NCBI GenBank assembly: GCA_026998145.1
Contig: JALTRC010000060.1
Span: 1-5,838 of the forward strand
DNA length: 5,838 nucleotides
Origin: Gammaproteobacteria bacterium
GTDB taxonomy: Bacteria > Pseudomonadota > Gammaproteobacteria > SZUA-229
Reading direction: 5' to 3'
The position numbers and the translations under genes were made by a program. The notes under the pieces are model-generated. The model saw only the letters and a program-made list of their open reading frames with translations. It was not told the origin of the DNA and searched no databases. Below, one piece after another: positions 1 through 5,167 of the stretch. The stretch's first letter is position 1, and every line of letters begins with the position of its first letter.

Positions 1-804
1 CCTGCCGAACTGAATATAGATGATTTAAAAGATGCCATTTTAAATGTATCCATCAATGCCATGCACGCTATGCCAGAAGGCGGTGAGCTGATTATTAACA
101 CGCAGAATATCAGCATTAAAGAAGTGCATTCCCACAAAGTCGGTGTCATTCCCGGTGACTATATTCGCCTGTCATTTAAAGACACGGGAACCGGCATGGA
201 CGAGAAAACCCGCAACCAGTTATTTGATCCTTTTTTTACCACCAAGGGTAAAAAAGGCACCGGCCTGGGTATGAGTCAGGTTTACGGTTTTATCAAACGT
301 TGTAAAGGCGCTATTGATGTTATTTCTGAAACAGGCAAGGGAACTGAAATTATTTTTTACCTGCCTCGTCATCACATGCCAGTTAAAAAACAACAGGCCG
401 CTAAAAATGAAACCCCGTCCGGGCATACAAATCATCATGCCCGCATTCTTGTGGTAGATGATGAGCCATCACTATGTGAACTTATCAGTAAAACATTAAA
501 TAATCACTATCGGGTTATTACAGCACAGAGCGCCGGGCAGGCGCTGGATATTTTAAAATCAGAAAGCATCGATATTTTATTGAGCGATGTTATTATGCCG
601 GTCATGGATGGCTACGAACTGGCTGAGGAAGTACACCGTTTATATCCACACATTAAAATTCAGATGATCAGCGGATACAGTGATACCAGTCATAAACTAT
701 CTCCTTTCAGCCACAGGCTTGCTCAACAACGCTTACTAAAACCTCTGGCCTCTCGGGCCTTATTAAACCGGGTTGCAGAATTACTCAATACAGACAGTAA
801 ATAA
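1..804 (+). CDS. Hybrid sensor histidine kinase, 3' part (HATPase plus receiver domain)
   Basis: This is the C-terminal 267 residues of a two-component sensor kinase. The frame is open from base 1, so the ATG at 61 is internal and the sensor and phospho-accepting His regions lie outside the window. The Bergerat-fold ATPase domain is complete from its N box: Asn15 and Asn19 in LNVSINA, G1 box DTGTGM at 61-66, F box LFDPFFTT at 74-81, and G2 box GTGLGMS at 86-92. A polar linker at about 122-146 leads to a CheY-like receiver domain, with the acidic pair Asp153/Asp154, the predicted phospho-acceptor Asp196 (in LLSDVIMP), Ser224 and Lys247 (in LLKPL). All key residues are present, so both domains look functional. 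The layout resembles FixL/NtrB-like hybrid kinases that end in a receiver. The input signal and partner regulator cannot be read here. It converges on the sulfide dehydrogenase operon, so no regulatory link should be assumed. Confidence 0.93.
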   Translation, partial: PAELNIDDLKDAILNVSINAMHAMPEGGELIINTQNISIKEVHSHKVGVIPGDYIRLSFKDTGTGMDEKTRNQLFDPFFTTKGKKGTGLGMSQVYGFIKRCKGAIDVISETGKGTEIIFYLPRHHMPVKKQQAAKNETPSGHTNHHARILVVDDEPSLCELISKTLNNHYRVITAQSAGQALDILKSESIDILLSDVIMPVMDGYELAEEVHRLYPHIKIQMISGYSDTSHKLSPFSHRLAQQRLLKPLASRALLNRVAELLNTDSK

Positions 805-821
805 GATTCTCGTCCCAGCAC

Positions 822-841
822 AAAAAAATAAAGCCCTTATT
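822..841 (-). terminator. Weak candidate terminator of the sulfide dehydrogenase operon
   Basis: Read on the minus strand, AATAA (841-837, containing the TAA stop of the diheme cytochrome gene) can pair with TTATT (831-827) across a 5-base loop. A run of T residues follows (828-822). A wider CAGCA/TGCTG pair (816-820 with 841-845) could close around it. The inner stem is only five A-T pairs, so this is a weak call, supported mainly by its place between two convergent genes that are 32 bp apart. Confidence 0.3.
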
Positions 842-1487
842 GCTGAGCGTAAAATTTTGCAATGGCTTCCTGCTGTTTATCCGAAAGCATTTGCGCCATT
901 GAACCCATTAAACCACCTACATCTGTGTTACGTCGATGATGTTTAAATGCATTTAACTGACGCACTAAATAATAAACACTCTGTCCACCCAACGCCGGCC
1001 CTGAATGGGCCGGGCCAGCATCACCACTGGCCGGGTGACAAGTGGTGCAGGCTGCCATTACAGGCGGTGCAGACACGGCGGCAGCGTTTGTCTGATGGGG
1101 CCGAACCTGCACCCCATAAAAAGCGGCAAGATCCGCCATATCCTGTTTATTCATCGGTAATGTTAGTGCATGCATGCCCAGGGATTTATTGTCGATATGC
1201 CACAGCCCCGATTTAAAATCCATTAAAGCCTTATAAATATATAGTGGATCCTGGCCAGCCAGAGATGGTGTATTGCGGGAAGGCGCAACACCTTTATCCC
1301 CATGGCAGGTGGCACAATAGGCTTTAGCATCCAGATGCTCGCCACGCTGAACATCACCTTTCGGCATAGCCTTAATCGCCTCAGCCCAGGACTCGGATGT
1401 CCATAATGGTGGCGTCTGCCCGGTTCTGGATTCAGCCATTAGATAAGTGGACCACAGAGTCACTAAAACACATAATATTTTTAACAT
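837..1487 (-). CDS. Diheme cytochrome c, c4/FccA-like, candidate FCSD electron-transfer subunit
   Basis: This is a 216-residue periplasmic c-type cytochrome with two tandem heme domains. A Sec signal peptide covers about residues 1-18, with likely cleavage after YLMA. Heme 1 binds at CATCH (Cys58, Cys61, His62) and heme 2 at CTTCH (Cys147, Cys150, His151). Met105 and Met194 sit in equivalent places before the last helix of each domain and are the likely sixth ligands. A linker rich in Ala and Pro (about 129-144) separates the domains. Two-domain cytochromes of this size form the c4 family, which includes the diheme FccA subunit of Allochromatium flavocytochrome c. It is the last gene of the operon, 9 nt after fccB. 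Its AGGTGG ribosome binding site overlaps the fccB stop codon, which suggests translational coupling. It probably takes electrons from the flavoprotein, either as a bound subunit or as a soluble carrier. I left the symbol blank because two genes here compete for fccA. Confidence 0.88.
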   Translation of the reverse strand: MLKILCVLVTLWSTYLMAESRTGQTPPLWTSESWAEAIKAMPKGDVQRGEHLDAKAYCATCHGDKGVAPSRNTPSLAGQDPLYIYKALMDFKSGLWHIDNKSLGMHALTLPMNKQDMADLAAFYGVQVRPHQTNAAAVSAPPVMAACTTCHPASGDAGPAHSGPALGGQSVYYLVRQLNAFKHHRRNTDVGGLMGSMAQMLSDKQQEAIAKFYAQQ

Positions 1488-1496
1488 GTGACCACC

Positions 1497-2789
1497 TTAA
1501 TCAAATACATCGCGACGAAAACTGCGTTGCCAGTTATCTGCGGCCGCCACCAGAAAATGACGCATAAAAGTATTTTCAGGCTCACTCGATAATGGCCGTT
1601 GAATTGATTGAGCCAGCTGCAATTTACCCTCGCGCTCCCGATAGGTCTCAGTTAGCGTCATACCAAAATCTTTACCGGCTTTAGCCAGGCAATCATTCAC
1701 ATAAAGAGGCTGCCCCGGTGCTTGATTATGTAAGCGTGCATGAATGGCCTGCGCCACCACTTTGCCCTGATCCGCTGCAAGGTAGCCGGTTTTAATATTA
1801 AAATCAGCACTGTCACCAATCACATAAACATCTTTCTGAACAAGGGATGACATATCATGATGATTAACCGCCGCCCAGTCTTTACCCTGCGTAAGTCCTG
1901 TTCGTATCAGCAATCGATTAGCCGTATTTGTGGGGATCAGATTAATCACATCGGCCCTGATTGTTTCCCCGTTCTGAATGCGTACTGTCATATTGCGCGC
2001 ATCAACCTGTGTTACCGCCCCGCCCTGGGTTGAAGAAATCCACTCAATAGATGCCTTATCTGTTCCATAAGCCCGGCGCTGCTTCCAGTATTTAATATAC
2101 TGTTTTTGAAAAACAAAACCGGGGTTATTATCCAGAATAATAATTTTGCCACGGGGATTATGTTGCGCCATCCACTCAGCTACAAAGCTGGCCCGTTCAT
2201 AAGGCGCCGGAGGACATCGAAAAGGCATTGGCGGCGGCGCAATCACCATAACACCTCCCTGAGGCATGGCACGTATTTGATCCCGTAACATCAATGTTTG
2301 TTTACCCGCCTTCCAGGCGTGAAGAATTTTGCTATCTGCCAGCTCTTTTGACCAGCCCGCAATATTATCAAATACAAATCCGGGCCCGGGAGATAACACC
2401 AGATAGTCATAGGCTATTTTTTTACCGGATCCGGTTTTAAGCTGCTTACGATTAAAATCAATATCTTTTACCCGATCTGCAATCATCTGTAATTGATAAC
2501 GATCTTTTGAGTGCTGATACGTGCGCTGAAAATCAGATATTGATTCGCCCACCAGCACATCATTACTACCCGGACAAAACGTATAAATACTATCAGGTTC
2601 AATAACCGTAATATGCACATCCTGATTAATCAGCCGCAGATACTTGGCCGTAATCATGCCGCCTATACCACCACCAACAATCACAACTTTTGCAGCGGCC
2701 TTGCCATAAACAGGGCGAAGAGCGGCACCTCCCATTATGGATGCAGCCCCCAGTAATTTTAGTAATTCACGTCGGCTAATCTGTGTCAT
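1497..2789 (-). CDS. fccB: Sulfide dehydrogenase (flavocytochrome c) flavoprotein subunit, Tat-exported
   Basis: This 430-residue protein is the FAD subunit that oxidises sulfide in the periplasm and passes electrons to a cytochrome c subunit. It starts with a twin-arginine signal (SRRELLK, Arg6/Arg7, then a hydrophobic stretch to about residue 23), as expected for export with FAD already bound. The FAD-binding GGGIGG follows at 39-44 and the second FAD motif VYVIGDSADF at 321-330. It has exactly three cysteines. Cys72, in TFCPGSN, matches the Cys that carries covalent FAD in Allochromatium FccB. Cys192, in RCPPAPYERAS, and Cys367, in VNDC, match its redox-active disulfide pair. Residues from about 360 onward correspond to the FCSD C-terminal flavin-binding domain. 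It lies 4 nt after the monoheme cytochrome gene and 9 nt before the diheme one. SoxF is a close relative, but no sox genes are visible. The family call is firm; the physiological substrate is inferred. Confidence 0.93.
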   Translation of the reverse strand: MTQISRRELLKLLGAASIMGGAALRPVYGKAAAKVVIVGGGIGGMITAKYLRLINQDVHITVIEPDSIYTFCPGSNDVLVGESISDFQRTYQHSKDRYQLQMIADRVKDIDFNRKQLKTGSGKKIAYDYLVLSPGPGFVFDNIAGWSKELADSKILHAWKAGKQTLMLRDQIRAMPQGGVMVIAPPPMPFRCPPAPYERASFVAEWMAQHNPRGKIIILDNNPGFVFQKQYIKYWKQRRAYGTDKASIEWISSTQGGAVTQVDARNMTVRIQNGETIRADVINLIPTNTANRLLIRTGLTQGKDWAAVNHHDMSSLVQKDVYVIGDSADFNIKTGYLAADQGKVVAQAIHARLHNQAPGQPLYVNDCLAKAGKDFGMTLTETYREREGKLQLAQSIQRPLSSEPENTFMRHFLVAAADNWQRSFRRDVFD

Positions 2790-2793
2790 GGCT

Positions 2794-3180
2794 TCAAGCT
2801 TTTTTTTCAGATTTTACAAACCACGGCTTTGCCGACTGCCGGGAAAAATAATCGGCCATTCGCTCAATCTCCTGTTGTGTGTAGGTACGGGCAATATTAT
2901 TCATAATAAAGCTCGGCCTCTTGCCGGTTTTAAAATCCATCATCATTTTTATAAACGTAGCTTTTGGAAGCCCTGCCAGAGGTGGGAATATTTCATTAAA
3001 AATCCGACCCTGCGTGCCATGACAGGCCGAACAGGTATCCGCCGCCATTTTTCCACTGATCGGTGGATCGCCCTGATACTGTTCAGGATTAACATAAACC
3101 TCACCGGTAAAGGAATTTTCATCGGCCATCACAAAATGACTGGTAAGTAGTAACAGGCCATATAGCCCTAATCTTTTCAT
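2794..3180 (-). CDS. Monoheme cytochrome c, first gene of the sulfide dehydrogenase operon
   Basis: This is a 128-residue class I cytochrome c. A Sec signal peptide covers about residues 1-19 (cleavage near FVMA-D), giving a mature periplasmic protein of about 12 kDa. Heme is bound at CSACH (Cys50, Cys53, His54). It is followed by FPPLAG, typical of c553/c4-type domains, and Met93 in FIMNN is the likely sixth ligand. Only one heme domain is present, as in the small cytochrome subunit of green sulfur bacterial flavocytochrome c. It leads the operon, has a strong ribosome binding site (GGGGTGAG just before the ATG), and stops 4 nt before fccB, so co-expression is nearly certain. It is therefore a candidate FccA, in competition with the diheme gene downstream. 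An A8 tract lies just before its stop codon. The heme assignment is secure; the exact partner is inferred. Confidence 0.88.
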   Translation of the reverse strand: MKRLGLYGLLLLTSHFVMADENSFTGEVYVNPEQYQGDPPISGKMAADTCSACHGTQGRIFNEIFPPLAGLPKATFIKMMMDFKTGKRPSFIMNNIARTYTQQEIERMADYFSRQSAKPWFVKSEKKA

Positions 3181-3183
3181 TGA

Positions 3184-3192
3184 CTCACCCCT
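3184..3192 (-). promoter_or_regulatory. Ribosome binding site of the monoheme cytochrome gene
   Basis: On the minus strand AGGGGTGAG precedes the ATG by 3 nt after its last base, and the purine core GGGG lies about 8 nt away. It supports the start at 3180. No convincing -35/-10 pair was found further upstream; TTTAAT or TAATAT around 3209-3216 could act as a -10 element, but no good -35 lies at the right distance. Confidence 0.55.
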
Positions 3193-3214
3193 GTATCCCG
3201 GCCAGTCGATATTA

Positions 3215-3422
3215 AAGAAACTCTAATTAATTCTGGACGAAACAGTTTGCGTTTAAAATGTATGGACTCAAAGCATCGAATGTATTTGCACGATACTACT
3301 GGAATATCTCTTTGGGTGGTGTCATGCGGGTGACAGACGAGCCTATATTTCAGGCTTACATTATCCCAGTGTTAAAGATCGACTTTACCTGCTCCTTCAT
3401 TATCAAGGAAGCTCTGATTAAT
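3215..3422 (+). repeat. Pair of imperfect direct repeats of 17-18 bp
   Basis: AAGAAACTCTAATTAAT at 3215-3231 and AAGGAAGCTCTGATTAAT at 3405-3422 align with 15 of 18 columns identical, including one gap. They lie in the same orientation about 175 bp apart, one near each gene of the divergent pair. They could be paired regulator sites or worn ends of a small mobile element. AT-rich composition makes chance similarity possible. Confidence 0.35.
3320..3335. promoter_or_regulatory. Inverted repeat TGTCA-N6-TGACA, possible operator
   Basis: There are two perfect 5-bp half-sites around a 6-bp spacer, a layout common for dimeric helix-turn-helix regulators. It lies about midway between the two divergent start codons (139 bp from one and 118 bp from the other), where one regulator could act on both. 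The regulator family cannot be named from the sequence, and a palindrome this short can arise by chance. Confidence 0.3.
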
Positions 3423-3453
3423 CATTTAAAGCCACACAAAATGGAGAAATATC

Positions 3454-4104
3454 ATGCAAGATTCATCCCCCTCTATACCCATGCTAGGCGACAATTTTCC
3501 TGAGTTGAATGTTCAAACAACCCACGGCCCGCTTAATCTGCCCGCTGACATGAAAGGCAGCTGGTTTGTTCTATTTAGTCACCCGGCCGATTTTACCCCT
3601 GTTTGTACCACTGAATTTTTTGCTTTCCAGAAACGTTACAATGATTTTGAAAAACTGGGCTGCAAGCTGATTGGCCTGTCTGTCGACCAGGTTTTTTCAC
3701 ATATTAAATGGACTCAGTGGATTAAAGAAAATCTGGATATTGAAATTCAGTTTCCTATTGTAGCTGCCAATGACACGGTAGCCAGTGCTTTGGGTATGCT
3801 ACATCCGAAAAAAGGCGCGAACACTGTACGGGCAGTTTTTGTTGTTGACCCTGAAAGCAAAGTTCGTCTGGTACTTTATTACCCTCAGGAAGTGGGCCGC
3901 AATGTCGATGAAATTTTACGGGCCGTAGAAGCATTACAGGTTTCCGACAAACAAGGTGCCATGTCAGCAGGCTGGCCCAATAATGAATTGATCGGTGACC
4001 AGGTTATTATCCCACCGGCAACTGATGAAAAAACAGCACAGGAAAGATTACAACAGGGATCCTGTTATGACTGGTGGTTCTGTTATAAGCCACTGGAAAA
4101 ATAA
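3454..4104 (+). CDS. Peroxiredoxin, 1-Cys/Prx6 type with C-terminal CxDWWxC motif
   Basis: This 216-residue cytosolic thiol peroxidase has no signal peptide and reduces hydrogen peroxide and organic hydroperoxides. The catalytic motif HPADFTPVCTTE contains Pro44, Thr48 and the peroxidatic Cys51; Arg126 in NTVRAVF completes the usual active site. The length and the long C-terminal arm after residue 165 fit the Prx6 subfamily. The tail has two more cysteines, Cys204 and Cys210, in SCYDWWFCYK. The same pair with the same spacing occurs in archaeal Prx6-type enzymes such as that of Aeropyrum pernix, where the tail cysteines take part in resolving the oxidised enzyme. It may therefore work by a 2-Cys-like mechanism despite the 1-Cys subfamily name. 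Cys70 is also present. The start at 3454 is supported by GGAG at 3443-3446, 7 nt upstream, and by the residues before the conserved GDNFPE. It is monocistronic, followed by an intrinsic terminator and divergent from the FCSD operon. Confidence 0.93.
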   Translation: MQDSSPSIPMLGDNFPELNVQTTHGPLNLPADMKGSWFVLFSHPADFTPVCTTEFFAFQKRYNDFEKLGCKLIGLSVDQVFSHIKWTQWIKENLDIEIQFPIVAANDTVASALGMLHPKKGANTVRAVFVVDPESKVRLVLYYPQEVGRNVDEILRAVEALQVSDKQGAMSAGWPNNELIGDQVIIPPATDEKTAQERLQQGSCYDWWFCYKPLEK

Positions 4105-4122
4105 TCGATCTCAACAAACCAG

Positions 4123-4147
4123 GCCCGCTAATTCAGGCGGGCTTTTT
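4123..4147 (+). terminator. Intrinsic terminator of the peroxiredoxin gene
   Basis: GCCCGC (4123-4128) pairs perfectly with GCGGGC (4137-4142) across an 8-base loop and is followed directly by five T residues. It begins 19 nt after the peroxiredoxin stop codon, so it should end that transcript and separate it from the membrane protein gene downstream. Confidence 0.85.
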
Positions 4148-4307
4148 ATATCGCTTAAATAAATACGGGAAAATACCGATTAAATTATGCTTAATAAAGC
4201 GTATATTCGTGTAAGCTTTACCCTGTAATCTAAGCGGCTTTATTGAAAGCCATATAAATAAGTTCAAGAAAACCCTGTCACTATCTTCAAAACTTCAGGA
4301 GAACACT
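4148..4307 (+). other. Leader region upstream of the DUF4396 gene, with two hairpins
   Basis: This AT-rich stretch should contain the promoter of the next gene. Two structures stand out. Bases 4196-4219 form a 10-bp imperfect stem with a TTCG loop, one G-A mismatch and one G-T pair. Bases 4236-4251 form a perfect 6-bp stem, GGCTTT/AAAGCC, with a 4-base loop. Neither is followed by a T run, so they are not simple terminators. The TATATT at 4202-4207 could be a -10 element, but no matching -35 was found. No known riboswitch was recognised. Confidence 0.4.
4297..4301 (+). promoter_or_regulatory. Ribosome binding site of the DUF4396 gene
   Basis: AGGAG lies 6 nt before the ATG at 4308, close to ideal spacing. 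It fixes the start, which also places the first membrane segment directly at the N-terminus. Confidence 0.75.
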
Positions 4308-5141
4308 ATGTTGTCAGGCATCATATTACTCTGGTTCATACTCACCACCGCTTCAGTCATTTTTGTTTTTATAGACAGTAAAAGCACACCTGAATCCCCT
4401 GTTTTACGCTGGGGTTTTATTTTGCTTACAGCCTATACCGGGCCAATTGGGGCTTTTCTTTATGTACTGGGATGCCGCGAACCTTTACCTGGCCTGCACG
4501 AACAATACACAGCAACTCTCTGGCGCCAGGTACTCGGCTCAACCATGCATTGTGTTGCTGGTGATGGCCTGGGTATATTAGTCGGCGCCATACTGGGTAG
4601 CATGATTCATTTATCCAGAGCTGGAGAAATTGGCCTTGAATATCTGCTCGGCTTTGGTTTTGGCTGGACAATTTTTCAGGCTTTATTTATGCGCGCCTCA
4701 TCCGGCGGCTCTTTTTTTAAAGCCTTAAAAAACACGTTTTATCCTGAGCTGGTTTCCATGAACTATCTGATGGCGGCTATGCTTGTGGTGACAACAATAG
4801 GTATGAAGATGGTGCCGGAGAGTAACAGCCCGTTAAGCATTGAGTTCTGGTTTATTATGTCGATGGCATTATTAACCGGCTTCATTGCCGCCTATCCAAT
4901 AAACTGGTGGCTAGTTTCAAATCATCTAAAACACGGCATGATGACAGTCAGGCCCGGTGCATCTGAAACCATGGATATGTCGATGCCGGAACATTCAGAA
5001 GCGCATTCGGATCACCAGACAGGCGAACATTCATCCCATGGCAATAAGTCACCCGTACCGATAAGTACAATGATGCTGACCTTGTTACTGTCCTTTATTG
5101 TGCTGGGGCTAGGCACAGGTTTTGCCCTTATATTTGAATAG
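4308..5141 (+). CDS. DUF4396-family integral membrane protein with His/Met-rich loop
   Basis: This 277-residue polytopic membrane protein has about seven hydrophobic segments, near residues 2-22, 34-56, 78-101, 107-128, 151-169, 178-203 and 253-275. I recognise DUF4396-like conserved stretches: STMHCVAGDGLGI (78-90), GFGFGWTIFQALFM (115-128), FYPELVSMNYLMA (144-156) and AAYPINWWLVSNHLKHGMM (194-212). The family's function is not established. The loop between the last two segments is rich in metal-ligand residues: His206, His209, Met211, Met212, Met222, Met224, Met226, His229, His233, His236, His241 and His244. Together with His81 and Cys82 inside the third segment, this suggests binding or transport of a soft or transition metal such as copper, which is inference only. 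By the positive-inside rule the loop may face the cytoplasm, with low certainty. The gene stands alone between a terminator and the convergent rep gene, with 26 bp to the rep stop codon. Confidence 0.82.
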   Translation: MLSGIILLWFILTTASVIFVFIDSKSTPESPVLRWGFILLTAYTGPIGAFLYVLGCREPLPGLHEQYTATLWRQVLGSTMHCVAGDGLGILVGAILGSMIHLSRAGEIGLEYLLGFGFGWTIFQALFMRASSGGSFFKALKNTFYPELVSMNYLMAAMLVVTTIGMKMVPESNSPLSIEFWFIMSMALLTGFIAAYPINWWLVSNHLKHGMMTVRPGASETMDMSMPEHSEAHSDHQTGEHSSHGNKSPVPISTMMLTLLLSFIVLGLGTGFALIFE

Positions 5142-5167
5142 AAGATAAGCTTCGGCACATATCTGAT

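Larger units (their letters stand above)
3181..3453. other. Divergent intergenic region between the FCSD operon and the peroxiredoxin gene
   Basis: These 273 bp must hold the promoters of both the leftward cytochrome/fccB operon and the rightward peroxiredoxin. The visible structure is an imperfect direct repeat (3215-3231 and 3405-3422), the inverted repeat TGTCA-N6-TGACA (3320-3335), a small hairpin AGCCT-N7-AGGCT (3340-3356) and the 10-bp palindrome TGATTAATCA (3415-3424). An open frame starting at 3258 crosses the region but overlaps the peroxiredoxin start in another frame. It has no ribosome binding site and no recognisable domain, so I do not call it a gene. No sigma-54 site or consensus OxyR site was recognised. 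Confidence 0.5.

Noticed and set aside
220..438. Minus-strand open frame of 72 codons inside the histidine kinase gene
   Set aside because: It is entirely antisense to clearly conserved kinase motifs and has no domain of its own.
1..804. Hybrid kinase as the regulator of the sulfide dehydrogenase operon
   Set aside because: The genes are convergent, the sensor part is missing, and no partner regulator or shared site is visible. Proximity alone is not enough.
2737..3150. Plus-strand open frame of 137 codons opposite the monoheme cytochrome gene
   Set aside because: It is a mirror frame of a cytochrome gene with a clear signal peptide and heme motif. The product has no plausible features and no ribosome binding site.
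3258..3503. Open frame of 81 codons on + across the divergent intergenic region
   Set aside because: It has no ribosome binding site and no recognisable domain, and it overlaps the well-supported peroxiredoxin start in another frame. It also crosses the region that must hold promoters.
5143..5164. Small stem AGATA/TATCT with an inner GC-TTCG-GC between the DUF4396 gene and rep
   Set aside because: The stem is short and interrupted and has no T run on either strand, so it is too weak to call a terminator.
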